Below are positions 37,672 through 47,355 of a stretch of 64,000 nucleotides of DNA, piece after piece. The DNA lies in assembly GCA_016709155.1 (NCBI GenBank), contig JADJEI010000013.1:1054001-1118000 (forward strand), given 5' to 3'. Position numbers and translations under genes: made by a program. This DNA is from Ignavibacteriales bacterium (GTDB lineage Bacteria > Bacteroidota > Ignavibacteria > Ignavibacteriales > Ignavibacteriaceae). Each line of letters opens with the position of its first letter. The first letter of the stretch is position 1. The notes beneath the pieces are model-generated. The model saw only the letters and a program-made list of their open reading frames with translations, was not told where the DNA came from and did not search any database.

Positions 37672-38553
37672 ATGACAGGAAAAAAAATTTTTCATTATCG
37701 GATATTAGATTTACTCGGTACAGGCGGCATGGGTTCTGTGTATAAAGCGTTTGATCTAAAGCTGGAACGGTTTGTAGCAATAAAATTTTTATCTGAATCA
37801 CTTTCAAAAAATCTTAAAGTTGTTGACCGCTTTCGAAATGAAGCAAGGAACCAGGCTAAACTTAACCATCCAAATATTGTTGCAGTTTATGGTTATGAAG
37901 AAGCAGAAAATAATTTTGCTATTATCATGGAATACTTCAACAGCTTTTCATTAGAGGAACTACTCACGCGGAAAAAATATTTGTCTTTGAATGAAGCTGT
38001 GCCAATTATCAAGCAGGTGTTGTATGGAGTTTCTTTCGCACATAAGCATGGATTAATTCACCGGGATATTAAGCCATCCAACATTTTGATAAATATGAAT
38101 GGTAATGTCAAGATAATGGATTTTGGAATTTCAAGTTCGCTTTATTTTAATGAATCAGATGCAAATAATTATTCGGGAACACTTATTTATTTAAGTCCGG
38201 AACAAATGGAGGGCGAACCTGCTACTGAACAAAGTGATGTTTATTCAATCGGATTAACTTTTTTCGAGATGCTGGTTGGCGCACCATTACTTCAAGCTAA
38301 TAATAGTTATGAGATTATTAACACAAAGTTGAATGCCGAAATTAAAAGCCATAATTTGAAAGTTGCTATCATCCCCGAAGTTTTTCGTTCAATTATTGGA
38401 AAGGCTGTTTCGAGCAATCTCGAAAATAGATTTTCAAATTGTGATGAATTTCTTTCTGAAATTTCAAAAGCGTCTGCAAAAGAAATGACTGTGAAAGTAC
38501 TTCCTCGAAAATCTCTAATCAAAAAAATACTGTTATCATTTCTGGATGACTAA
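37672..38553 (+). CDS. Ser/Thr protein kinase (PknB-like catalytic domain)
   Basis: 293 aa. Hanks-type kinase: Gly loop GTGGMGSVYK, catalytic Lys38 (VAIKF), HRDIKPSN with Asp132, DFG at 150-152, and an APE-type segment YLSPEQMEG. The protein ends about 20 residues after the kinase fold. It lacks the membrane helix and extracellular sensor repeats seen in PknB/PrkC, so it is probably a soluble kinase. It begins 2 bp after the phosphatase stop and likely forms a switch with it. Confidence 0.9.
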   Translation: MTGKKIFHYRILDLLGTGGMGSVYKAFDLKLERFVAIKFLSESLSKNLKVVDRFRNEARNQAKLNHPNIVAVYGYEEAENNFAIIMEYFNSFSLEELLTRKKYLSLNEAVPIIKQVLYGVSFAHKHGLIHRDIKPSNILINMNGNVKIMDFGISSSLYFNESDANNYSGTLIYLSPEQMEGEPATEQSDVYSIGLTFFEMLVGAPLLQANNSYEIINTKLNAEIKSHNLKVAIIPEVFRSIIGKAVSSNLENRFSNCDEFLSEISKASAKEMTVKVLPRKSLIKKILLSFLDD

Positions 38554-38756
38554 TGTACTTTTGAAATCCAATGATCCGCAACATTATCTATTTCACCATT
38601 GCGCCTGATATTTAGTGGGTTGACTTCGGTGATAAATAATTTATCAGAAGTTTCTGAATAATAAATTTGTTGAGGTTAAAGCCTCGGACTTCTTAATTAT
38701 TTTAGTATCAAATATTTATTTAATTATTCACATGTAAATTCTATTTAATACATTTT
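38554..38756. other. Intergenic region with short inverted repeats
   Basis: A 203-bp gap before murA. It contains the palindrome GATAAAT-A-ATTTATC (about 38631-38645) and the pair TCAGAA/TTCTGA (about 38648-38661). A short antisense open stretch, read from about 38672 to 38550, gives peptide-like sequence with no start codon. It presumably also holds the murA promoter. No gene is called here. Confidence 0.3.
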
Positions 38757-40028
38757 ATGGATAAATTTATAATACACGGCGGGAAAAAACTTCACGGAAG
38801 TATAACTGTCAGCGGTGCAAAAAATTCTTCTCTAGCTTTAATGCCTGCTTGCTTATTGACTTCAGGAATTTCTACCTTGTCAAATACGCCACGCCTCAAT
38901 GATGTTTTCACTATGATGAAATTATTACAGCATCTTGGTGTGACAAGTAATTTTGAAAATCATACTCTTAGATTAGATACCAGCAACATTATTTCTCAGG
39001 ATGCTCCTTATGAATATGTAAAAAAAATGAGAGCCTCTGTTTATGTATTAGGTCCATTACTCACAAGATTTGGTTATGCAAAAGTTTCATTGCCGGGCGG
39101 TTGTGCTTGGGGTCCAAGACCGATAAATCTTCACCTGGAAGCATTAAAAAAAATGGGAGCAGAAATTGAACTGTCTGAGGGTTACATCATTGCAAGATCT
39201 CAAGGAGGCAGGTTAAATGGTGCTAAAATAAATTTTGATATTTCATCTGTTGGAGCAACCGGAAATATTTTGATGGCTGCTGTGCTGGCAAATGGTATCA
39301 CTCAAATTAATAATGCTGCCACCGAACCAGAAATACAAAACCTAACTGAGTTTTTAATTAAAATGGGGGCTAAGATAGATGGAGCCGGTTCTAATTCTTT
39401 AATGATTGAGGGGGTGGATAATCTAATGCCTGCTTCAATTGAAACCATACCTGATAGAATTGAAGCCGGAACTATTTTAATCTCTGCTGCAATAACGCGT
39501 GGACAAGTCGAATTGACAAACTCGAACACGACTCATCTTAGATCAGTATTATCTAAATTGGAAGACTGCGGCTGCCAAGTTGAAACTATGGAAGACAGAG
39601 TGAAACTTATTGCAAACGATTTTGAAATAAATCCCGTTGATGTTGCTACTGCAGTTTACCCCGGATTTCCTACAGATATGCAAGCTCAGTGGACAGCGTT
39701 AATGTGTCTTGCAAATGGAACCTCAAAAATAACAGATACTATCTATTTAGATCGCTTCAAACACATCCCAGAATTAATGCGTCTTGGTGCAGATATAAAT
39801 GTAAATGAAAATAATGCTATTGTGAAAGGGGTTAAAAAATTAATTGGCGCTAAAGTTATGTCAACAGATCTTAGAGCAAGTGCATCGCTTGTAATTGCAG
39901 GGCTTGCAGCAGAAGGCACTACTGAAGTGCTTCGTGTTTATCATCTTGACCGCGGTTATCAACGGATTGAAGAAAAGCTTACGATATTGCATGCTGATAT
40001 TCAACGTGTAGAAGGCACTGAATTTTAA
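38757..40028 (+). CDS. murA: UDP-N-acetylglucosamine 1-carboxyvinyltransferase
   Basis: 423 aa. It transfers enolpyruvate from PEP to UDP-GlcNAc, the first committed step of peptidoglycan synthesis. N-terminal GGKKLHGSITVSGAKNSSL is the substrate-binding motif; the active-site Cys is in LPGGCAWGPRPIN near residue 119, so it should be fosfomycin sensitive. Later ATGNILMAAVLA and DLRASASLVIAGLAAEG are typical. The next gene starts 1 bp after the stop. Confidence 0.96.
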   Translation: MDKFIIHGGKKLHGSITVSGAKNSSLALMPACLLTSGISTLSNTPRLNDVFTMMKLLQHLGVTSNFENHTLRLDTSNIISQDAPYEYVKKMRASVYVLGPLLTRFGYAKVSLPGGCAWGPRPINLHLEALKKMGAEIELSEGYIIARSQGGRLNGAKINFDISSVGATGNILMAAVLANGITQINNAATEPEIQNLTEFLIKMGAKIDGAGSNSLMIEGVDNLMPASIETIPDRIEAGTILISAAITRGQVELTNSNTTHLRSVLSKLEDCGCQVETMEDRVKLIANDFEINPVDVATAVYPGFPTDMQAQWTALMCLANGTSKITDTIYLDRFKHIPELMRLGADINVNENNAIVKGVKKLIGAKVMSTDLRASASLVIAGLAAEGTTEVLRVYHLDRGYQRIEEKLTILHADIQRVEGTEF

Positions 40029-40029
40029 T

Positions 40030-42231
40030 TTGGCTTTACTTAAAAAAATATTTGTATTCCGAAAAGGAATAATACCGTATTGTTTTATTATCGTTGGGTT
40101 CAATTTACTGTTACTGAAATTTTCTCTATCCAATGTATTTGGATATGAGTTTTCTGTTTTGAATTCCATCCTGATCACACTTCTTTCAGGTTTTCACTCT
40201 TTAGATTTTTTAAAACATAAAATTGAGGAGGATAATTATTCGCTTAGATTGCTTTTTGTGAATCTCTCAATTTTTATTTTGATACCACTAATAATTTCTC
40301 TTGCGAACTCTTATCTAAATGGGTTCTGTTCCTTTGTTGACGGTTTATTTTTCTATATAGTTATTTTAACTCCATCCGTCTTGGTTGGGATGGGGTTAAG
40401 TGTTGTGTCAATTTTGATCTCGAGAAAATTTTTTCGAACAATTTTCTTTATTATTTTTTTGATCATTTTATTCATTCCGGTGCTCGAAATTTATTTCAAT
40501 CCACAAGTATATTTTTATAATCCCATTGTCGGTTTTTTCCCCGGCAACATATATGACGAAGGATTAACTGTATCTGCATCTTTAATACTTTACAGAGCAT
40601 TAAATATATTTTACTTCGGAAGTATCATCATTTCGTTTTTAATTTTTGCTGCAAAATATTCTGCTGTGAAAAGAGTTTTATCTCTAAGTATTACTGCAAT
40701 TGTGGCATCAGGATTTATTTATTTTAGTCCATTAATTGGTTTAACTACAACAGAAAAATCTTTATCAAATGAATTAAAATTCGGAATTAGCACCGAGCAT
40801 TTCGACATAAAATATTCTTCCAAACTCAATGCGTCCGAACTTAAAATTTTAGCAATCAGGCACGAATTATATTATGAGGAATTAAAAAACTTTTTTAATT
40901 ACAAGCCTAATAAAAAGATTAAGTCGTTTATTTTTTCTAATACTGATCAGAAAAAAAAATTATTCGGTGCGGGTAATGCTGATGTAGCTAAGCCATGGTT
41001 AATGCAAATTTATTTGACCTATGATAATTACAATGGAACATTAAAACATGAGATAGCTCATTGCTTTACTGCCGAATTTGGTTCAACAATTTTTAAAATA
41101 GCGGACAATTTTAACGCAGCATTAATTGAAGGTGCTGCTGTCGCCGGTGATCCGTATTACGACGATTACCCTGTGGATTATATGGCTGCTCTGGCTTATC
41201 AAAATGGTTATAAAATTAATTTGGGTTCATTATTTGAATCGTTTAATTTTTTCTTTCAACCGTCAAGTTTGTCTTACATCTACGCGGGTTCGTTTTCAAA
41301 ATATTTGATTGATAATTATGGGATTACAAAATTCAAACGGCTTTATTCTAATATTGATTTTCACTCGGTTTATGGAAAATATTTACCTGACTTAATCAGT
41401 GAATATTATGCTCATCTTTCAATATTCGAAGTATCAAATAAGAAACCGATGGCTGATTTTTATTTTGGAAGAAAACCAATATTCTCCAAAGTTTGCCCGA
41501 GATATATTTCCGATCGTTTAGCCAAAGCATGGAATCTTTTTCAAGAAGAAAAATACTCTGAATCTTTAGCGCTCTTTTCTGATGTGATTGGAAAAAGTGA
41601 AAACTATTCAGCGATCATTGGCTATGCGTCTTGTCTTTTTGAAACCAATAGAAAAAATGAAGCTGTAAAATTTCTTAAAAGCAGAGTGAATAATTTTTAT
41701 GGCACATCAAATTATTATCAGATAAAATTTGCGCTCGCTGATTTCATGTCTGAACTGAATCTAACAGAACAATCCGATTCAATTTATAAAGAAATTTTTG
41801 ATTCATCTTCAAATCGTACATTAGATTATTTAGCATTAACGCGAAGCAGCTTAATTAAAAACGAAGTTGGTCTTCCCGCTTATATTACCGGAAGTGATAC
41901 TTTGAAATATGAAGTATTGGAAAAAATGAATAAGCAAGACTATAACTACTATTCATTCCCAATTCTAATTAACTTATCTAAAAGGTTAGGGGAAGATTAC
42001 AACGAATTCCTAAAAATTTTCGATAAATCATTTCTTGTTGAAAATACTTTTCGTAGTTATGCGTTGTTCAAACTCTCCGAATATATGTTTGAAAACCTTG
42101 ATTTTATTAAGGCACGGAAGACCGCTGCTCTTGCATTCAGATTTTCTTCGGAAGATTATGAAAAACAGATATTATCAAATTATTTTGAAGAAGTAAATTG
42201 GGTAATCAACAATTCCCAAAGTTTACTTTAG
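40030..42231 (+). CDS. Membrane protein with HEIAH zinc-peptidase-like domain and TPR tail
   Basis: 733 aa from TTG 40030. About six membrane helices lie in residues 10-235. A periplasmic domain follows, with HEIAH (a gluzincin-like HExxH) near residue 340 in LKHEIAHCFTAEFG, and a downstream Glu in ALIEGAAVAGDPYYDD that could be the third zinc ligand. After residue 500 the sequence turns into TPR-like helices (LAKAWNLFQEEKYSESLALF and later repeats). It reads as a membrane-tethered metallopeptidase-like protein with a helical binding domain. I do not recognise a named family. Confidence 0.6.
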   Translation: MALLKKIFVFRKGIIPYCFIIVGFNLLLLKFSLSNVFGYEFSVLNSILITLLSGFHSLDFLKHKIEEDNYSLRLLFVNLSIFILIPLIISLANSYLNGFCSFVDGLFFYIVILTPSVLVGMGLSVVSILISRKFFRTIFFIIFLIILFIPVLEIYFNPQVYFYNPIVGFFPGNIYDEGLTVSASLILYRALNIFYFGSIIISFLIFAAKYSAVKRVLSLSITAIVASGFIYFSPLIGLTTTEKSLSNELKFGISTEHFDIKYSSKLNASELKILAIRHELYYEELKNFFNYKPNKKIKSFIFSNTDQKKKLFGAGNADVAKPWLMQIYLTYDNYNGTLKHEIAHCFTAEFGSTIFKIADNFNAALIEGAAVAGDPYYDDYPVDYMAALAYQNGYKINLGSLFESFNFFFQPSSLSYIYAGSFSKYLIDNYGITKFKRLYSNIDFHSVYGKYLPDLISEYYAHLSIFEVSNKKPMADFYFGRKPIFSKVCPRYISDRLAKAWNLFQEEKYSESLALFSDVIGKSENYSAIIGYASCLFETNRKNEAVKFLKSRVNNFYGTSNYYQIKFALADFMSELNLTEQSDSIYKEIFDSSSNRTLDYLALTRSSLIKNEVGLPAYITGSDTLKYEVLEKMNKQDYNYYSFPILINLSKRLGEDYNEFLKIFDKSFLVENTFRSYALFKLSEYMFENLDFIKARKTAALAFRFSSEDYEKQILSNYFEEVNWVINNSQSLL

Positions 42232-42263
42232 AATTTCATAAAGAAAAATATTATTAAATATAT

Positions 42264-43673
42264 ATGAAGATTAATTTCACTGAAATATTAACAGGGTATC
42301 CTGTCCTATCCGATGTAAAAATAGTTGCGGCTGATAGAAATGAAAAAGTTTTTATAGTCGGTGGATTTGTAAGGGATAAATTACTTAAGCGCGAATCAAA
42401 TGAAATTGATTTTCTTATCGTTGGTGATGGAGTACAGTTTGCAACAGAACTAAGTAAAAAACTTGGACTTAAAAATGTAATTACCTATAAAAATTACGGC
42501 ACAGCCCAACTGAAATACAATAACTTGCAGCTTGAATTTGTCGGGGCGCGGAAAGAATCTTACGAAGAAAAAAGTAGAAACCCAAAAATAGTATCGGCAA
42601 CTTTCGAAGAAGATATGGCAAGAAGAGATTTTACAATCAATTCACTTGCCGTTTCTCTGAACAATGAAAATTACGCCGAGATAATTGATTTGTTTAATGG
42701 TTATGAGGATATAAATAATAAAATCATTCGCACACCGATTGATTCTATGATTACATTTAATGATGACCCGTTAAGAATTCTTCGGGCTTTTCGTTTTGCC
42801 TCTCAACTGGGATTTGATGTTGATGACAATGTCATTAACTCATCACGTGCACTTCGTGAAAGATTAAATATCATTGCCAAAGAAAGAATAGCAGCAGAGT
42901 TTTTTAAAATACTTGGCTCGAATAAGCCTTCAGTTGGACTAAATTTATTATTCCATTCCGGAGTTCTTGAAATAATTTTTCCTGAAATTGCTGCACTCGA
43001 AGGAGTTGAACAAAGGAAAGATTATCATCATAAAGATGTTTTTTATCATACGTGTCAAGTGGTTGATAACATCTCTGTAGTAACAGAAAATGTCTGGTTG
43101 AGATTTGCTGCACTTGTTCACGATATTGCAAAACCCCCAACCAAAAGATTTGTCGAAGGCACTGGCTGGACTTTCCATGGTCACGAAGAACTCGGTGCTC
43201 GTATGATGAAAAGTATTTTTAAAAGAATGAAACTTCCATTAAATAAATTAGAATACATTGAAAAATTAATACGTCTGCACTTGAGACCAATTGCACTTGC
43301 TAAAGAAGAAGTCACTGATTCGGCAATTAGAAGATTAATAATTTCCGCAGGCGAGGATCTAAATGACTTGATAACTCTGTGCCGCGCAGACATCACAAGC
43401 AAAAATCCCGGGAAGGTTTCGCGCTATCTCGAAAATTATAATATAGTGATGAACCGCGTTTTAGAAGTTGAAGAGAAAGACAGACTAAAAGCTTTTCAAT
43501 CACCTGTGCACGGCGATGTCATTATGCAAGTTTGTGGATTAAAACCTTGTAAAAAAGTTGGAGAAATTAAAACTACAATCGAGAATGCTATTCTCGACGG
43601 CGAGATTCAGAATAATTATGAAGAAGCATATCAATATTTATTGAGAATCAAAGACCGGTTTCTTGATTCATAA
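42264..43673 (+). CDS. CCA tRNA nucleotidyltransferase / poly(A) polymerase family protein with HD domain
   Basis: 469 aa. The class II nucleotidyltransferase head has GGFVRDKLLKRESNEIDFLI near residues 32-50 and the RRDFTINSLA motif near 118. Neck and body follow, then an HD phosphohydrolase domain (HDIAKPPTKRF and HGHEELGA). Such HD-fused enzymes in Bacteroidota are annotated as CCA-adding or poly(A) polymerase. The tRNA-Leu in this window encodes its own CCA, so a repair role would fit if the enzyme is CCA-adding. Confidence 0.87.
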   Translation: MKINFTEILTGYPVLSDVKIVAADRNEKVFIVGGFVRDKLLKRESNEIDFLIVGDGVQFATELSKKLGLKNVITYKNYGTAQLKYNNLQLEFVGARKESYEEKSRNPKIVSATFEEDMARRDFTINSLAVSLNNENYAEIIDLFNGYEDINNKIIRTPIDSMITFNDDPLRILRAFRFASQLGFDVDDNVINSSRALRERLNIIAKERIAAEFFKILGSNKPSVGLNLLFHSGVLEIIFPEIAALEGVEQRKDYHHKDVFYHTCQVVDNISVVTENVWLRFAALVHDIAKPPTKRFVEGTGWTFHGHEELGARMMKSIFKRMKLPLNKLEYIEKLIRLHLRPIALAKEEVTDSAIRRLIISAGEDLNDLITLCRADITSKNPGKVSRYLENYNIVMNRVLEVEEKDRLKAFQSPVHGDVIMQVCGLKPCKKVGEIKTTIENAILDGEIQNNYEEAYQYLLRIKDRFLDS

Positions 43674-43792
43674 AAAATTCTATCGCACCATACAAATAAT
43701 TTTATTGCCGTTTATACATAAATCCATTCTGGCTTAATGCAGAAAACTATTTTTGTAGTGAATTAAAACACAAATAAAATGTTGGAAAGAAT

Positions 43793-43924
43793 ATGCAGTA
43801 TTTATTGATCTTATTTTTGATAATTTTCAGTATTGAAATTTTTGGTGAATTTATTTTATTCATCAGAAAAAGTAAATCATCCCAATTAACCTTTGTGAAA
43901 GTAAAAGACATCAGGAGAAAATAA
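43793..43924 (+). CDS. Possible 43-aa single-helix small protein before tolC-like gene
   Basis: ATG 43793 (GGAAAG upstream) opens a 43-codon frame: a hydrophobic helix YLLILFLIIFSIEIFGEFIL, then a basic tail ending DIRRK. Its TAA at 43922-43924 shares a base with the ATG of the TolC-family gene, and its last codons contain that gene's AGGAGA. Such a small membrane peptide could couple translation. It is longer than chance would suggest but has no known family. Confidence 0.4.
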   Translation: MQYLLILFLIIFSIEIFGEFILFIRKSKSSQLTFVKVKDIRRK

Positions 43925-45270
43925 TGCGATCATTTTTTGTGTTCCTAACATTTGTTTGTTTAACGTCAGTATCTTTTTCGCAGGAGAATTTAAGTTTGCA
44001 GAAAGCTATAAATATTGCTCTTCAAAAGAATACAACACTTCAAAAAAATATAAATACGATTAAATCATTAGAGTCTAATGTCCTCGCTTCTTATGGAAGT
44101 TTTTTACCGAACATCAGTGCCAATGGAAGCTGGGACTGGAATCGTTCGGAAGATCCGGGAACGACTTTTAATATTGGCGGTGCAGTTTTCAATACTCCTC
44201 CCTCTAATAATGAAAGCCGGAATTACTCTATTGGTATAAATTCACAGTGGACATTGTTTGACGGACTTTCGAATTATGCCACACTTTCAAAAAGCAAAAA
44301 TGACCTTGAAGCCGGAAAGTTATCTATCGAAAGATTAAAGCAAGATATAGTCTTTCAGACAATCTCATTTTATTATGATGTTATTACTTCGCAGCAGCTT
44401 CTGAAAGTCAGTGAAGAAAATTTAATTCAAAATCAAAAAAATCTTGAAACAATTATTGAACGAAACAAACTTGGTTCGGTAACATTGGCGGATGTTTATG
44501 CTCAGCAAGTTCAGGCAGGTAATGCAGAACTGGATGTTATCAAATCAAACAACACACTTGCTATTGCAAAGAGTAATCTGCTTTACTACCTCGGTTTAGA
44601 CGTTATGCAAGAATTTAAATTTACTGAAACCCTTACGACCGAAGAAACTGAAACTCTTAATTCAGAATTAACAATTAGTTATAATGATATTTCTGCGATG
44701 GTTCAGCAAGCTCTTGAAAACAGACCCGATTATAAAGGATCGCTGCTTAATTTAGAAAGTGCCTACAACGATATTACTACGGCGAAGTCAGGTCATTTTC
44801 CAAGGCTTACTAACAGCATGGGGTTCAATACCTATGCTAATCAGATAGATAATCTTTTTGATCAGAGAACATACTCTGTAGGATTAACATTAAGTATTCC
44901 TATTTTCTCCGGATTTTCTGTAAGCAATCGAGTCCAGTTTGCTGAGGTTAATGCTGAGAATACAGAAATAGATTTAAAGGATCTTGAAAGAACAATTAAG
45001 CAAAGTATTCAACAAACATTTCTTAATCTTCAGGAAGCAGAAAAGGGACTTAATGTAAGTGAAAAAAATGTGAAAGCTGCTGAAGAAAATCTAAAAATTG
45101 AACAGGAAAAATATACACTTGGTGCAGGAAAACTTTTGGATGTGCTTGTCGCAAACTCAACTTACATAAATGCAAAGACAACTTTGATAAGTGCGCAGTT
45201 TGCTTTTATAAGATTATCAGAACAGCTTAAATATTATTTAGGTGTTTTGGATTACAAAAAATTCGAATAA
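43924..45270 (+). CDS. TolC-family outer-membrane efflux protein
   Basis: 448 aa. Signal peptide (MRSFFVFLTFVCLTSVSFSQ), then two long TolC-like helical repeats: LQKAINIALQKNTTLQKNI, QQVQAGNAELDVIKSNN, and the second NLKIEQEKYTLGAGKLLDVL. It forms the outer-membrane channel of the efflux complex encoded next to it. The following membrane-fusion gene starts 24 bp later. Confidence 0.9.
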   Translation: MRSFFVFLTFVCLTSVSFSQENLSLQKAINIALQKNTTLQKNINTIKSLESNVLASYGSFLPNISANGSWDWNRSEDPGTTFNIGGAVFNTPPSNNESRNYSIGINSQWTLFDGLSNYATLSKSKNDLEAGKLSIERLKQDIVFQTISFYYDVITSQQLLKVSEENLIQNQKNLETIIERNKLGSVTLADVYAQQVQAGNAELDVIKSNNTLAIAKSNLLYYLGLDVMQEFKFTETLTTEETETLNSELTISYNDISAMVQQALENRPDYKGSLLNLESAYNDITTAKSGHFPRLTNSMGFNTYANQIDNLFDQRTYSVGLTLSIPIFSGFSVSNRVQFAEVNAENTEIDLKDLERTIKQSIQQTFLNLQEAEKGLNVSEKNVKAAEENLKIEQEKYTLGAGKLLDVLVANSTYINAKTTLISAQFAFIRLSEQLKYYLGVLDYKKFE

Positions 45271-45294
45271 ATTTTATTAAAGGAGAATATTTAA

Positions 45295-46581
45295 ATGGCA
45301 AATGGAAAAACTAAAAAGTCGCGTAAAAAATTATTTATCTTCGGAGGCATAGGACTTCTTCTCATAATTCTTATCGTAATTGCATTTGTAGGCGGCGGTA
45401 AAGATGAAATAATTTCTGTCCAGACTGAAAAAGTTATAAAACGGGACATTACTCAAACAGTAGCGGCGACAGGTAAAATCAATTCTGAATTTAAAGTTGT
45501 AATCACTCCGGAAGTGACCGGTGAAATTATTTCTTTACCGGTGAAGGAAGGGGATAGAGTAAAGAAAGGCGATCTGCTGATAAAAATAAAAGGTGATCAG
45601 TACAGTGCACAAAAAGAAAGATTAGAAGCAATGCTCGAATCAGCAAAGGCAAATTTAGCTCAAAGCAAAGCTGAACTGGACAGAATGACTCTTGAATATA
45701 ATCGTGTAAAAGAACTTAATGCAAAAGGATTAGCAAGTGATTCGGAGCTTGAAAACGCAAAAAGTAATTTTCTTTCATTACAAGCTGCTTATGAAGGCGC
45801 TCAGGCAAACGTAAATTCTAATCAGGCGTCGTTGAAAGAAATTGTTGATCAGTTGAATAAAACTACTATACGTGCCCCAATGGATGGGGTAGTTACTCAA
45901 TTGAATGTTGAACTTGGTGAAAGAGTTTTTGGTGCTGGATACAGCATGGGTACTGATATTATGACTATCTCTGATCTGAACAATATGGAAGCAACAGTTG
46001 ATGTTGATGAAAATGATGTGGTGATAATTTCCTTAGGCGATACAGCAAATATTAAAGTTGACGCCTTTGGAGATAAAGTGTTTAAAGGATTGGTTACTGA
46101 AATTGGTAATAGTGCACAAACATCAGGGTTGGGGACTCAAGACCAGGTTGTGAACTTTGCTGTTAAAATCAAACTGCTCGAATTAGATCCTTCACTCCGC
46201 CCGGGAATGTCGTGTAATGCTGACATTGAGACTGAAACAAAGTCGAATGTTGTCAGCGTTCCAATTCAATGCGTTACGGCTCGTGGAGATTTTAGTCCAG
46301 CTCCTGAAGGTGATAGCGGAAGCGAAGATGAACCGGTTGTTACAACAAAGAAAAGTGATGATAAAAAAATTAAGGAAATTGTATTTCTAATAAAAAATGG
46401 GAAAGCCAAATCGGTTGAAGTTGAAACTGGAATCAGCGACGACAACTATATTGAGATTAAATCTGGTCTTTCCGGTGATGAAGAAGTTGTAACAGGAAGT
46501 TACAGAGCGATTTCTAGAGAATTAAATGATGACGTTGTTGTTCGGGTTGAAAATAAAAGCAACTCAACAGAGAAAAAATAA
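45295..46581 (+). CDS. Membrane-fusion (periplasmic adaptor) protein, MacA-like
   Basis: 428 aa. One N-terminal membrane helix (LFIFGGIGLLLIILIVIAFV), a split lipoyl domain (GEIISLPVKEGDRVKKGDLL and IRAPMDGVVTQLNVELGE) with a helical hairpin between, and a beta-barrel region. A hydrophilic acidic insert (about residues 335-360, EGDSGSEDE) is unusual. It links the MacB-type transporter to the outer-membrane channel. Order TolC, MFP, ATPase, permeases indicates one efflux operon. Confidence 0.9.
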   Translation: MANGKTKKSRKKLFIFGGIGLLLIILIVIAFVGGGKDEIISVQTEKVIKRDITQTVAATGKINSEFKVVITPEVTGEIISLPVKEGDRVKKGDLLIKIKGDQYSAQKERLEAMLESAKANLAQSKAELDRMTLEYNRVKELNAKGLASDSELENAKSNFLSLQAAYEGAQANVNSNQASLKEIVDQLNKTTIRAPMDGVVTQLNVELGERVFGAGYSMGTDIMTISDLNNMEATVDVDENDVVIISLGDTANIKVDAFGDKVFKGLVTEIGNSAQTSGLGTQDQVVNFAVKIKLLELDPSLRPGMSCNADIETETKSNVVSVPIQCVTARGDFSPAPEGDSGSEDEPVVTTKKSDDKKIKEIVFLIKNGKAKSVEVETGISDDNYIEIKSGLSGDEEVVTGSYRAISRELNDDVVVRVENKSNSTEKK

Positions 46582-46602
46582 AATTAAACCGGAAAAACTT
46601 AA

Positions 46603-47322
46603 ATGAACATTATTAACATAGAACATATTGCTCGCGTTTATCAGGTTGGCTCGGAAGAAGTGCGTGCACTCAGTGATGTTTCATTACGCATTGATAAAAA
46701 TGAATACGTTGCAATTATGGGCCCTTCCGGCTCGGGCAAATCAACATTGATGAACTTGCTCGGCTGCCTTGACACCCCTTCCTCTGGTAAATATGATTTC
46801 AACGGGCTTAGTGTAAGTGAAATGAGTGATAATGAACTCGCAAGGATCAGGAATAAAGAAATAGGATTTGTCTTTCAAACTTTTAATCTGCTGGCAAGAT
46901 CAAACGCGCTGCACAATGTGGAACTGCCGCTCATCTATGCCGGAGTTTCTTCATCTGAAAGAAAAGAAAGAGCGATGCAGACACTAATTGATGTAGGATT
47001 AAAGGATAGGATTTATCACAAGCCAAATGAATTATCAGGCGGACAAAGGCAAAGAGTCGCAATTGCAAGAGCACTCGTCACCCGTCCTTCAATTATTCTT
47101 GCCGATGAACCAACAGGAAATCTCGATTCTAAAACCGGAGAAGAGATTATGCTCTTATTTCATGAAATACACGAAAAAGGTAATACAATTATTCTTGTTA
47201 CTCACGAAGAATACATTGCCGAACATGCAGCCAGGATTATTAGACTCAAAGATGGTCTTGTTGAAAAAGATGAATTAGTTAAAAATAGATTTATACCAAC
47301 GGCTAAAGCATCCAATAATTAA
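46603..47322 (+). CDS. MacB-type ABC transporter ATP-binding protein
   Basis: 239 aa. Walker A GPSGSGKST near residue 39, the ABC signature LSGGQRQR near 144, Walker B IILADEPTG with NLDSKTG following. The signature family is the MacB/LolD/FtsE group that powers lipoprotein export, drug efflux or mechanotransmission. It sits between the adaptor and three permeases, so one ATPase probably serves more than one permease. Confidence 0.94.
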   Translation: MNIINIEHIARVYQVGSEEVRALSDVSLRIDKNEYVAIMGPSGSGKSTLMNLLGCLDTPSSGKYDFNGLSVSEMSDNELARIRNKEIGFVFQTFNLLARSNALHNVELPLIYAGVSSSERKERAMQTLIDVGLKDRIYHKPNELSGGQRQRVAIARALVTRPSIILADEPTGNLDSKTGEEIMLLFHEIHEKGNTIILVTHEEYIAEHAARIIRLKDGLVEKDELVKNRFIPTAKASNN

Positions 47323-47355
47323 ATTGAATTTGCAAGAGAAAGAAGTTGAAATAAA

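Noticed and set aside
38550..38690. Antisense protein-like stretch in the gap before murA
   Set aside because: It reads plausibly (for example FITEVNPLNIRR) but has no start codon and is only about 40 residues; it may be chance or an unrecognisable relic.
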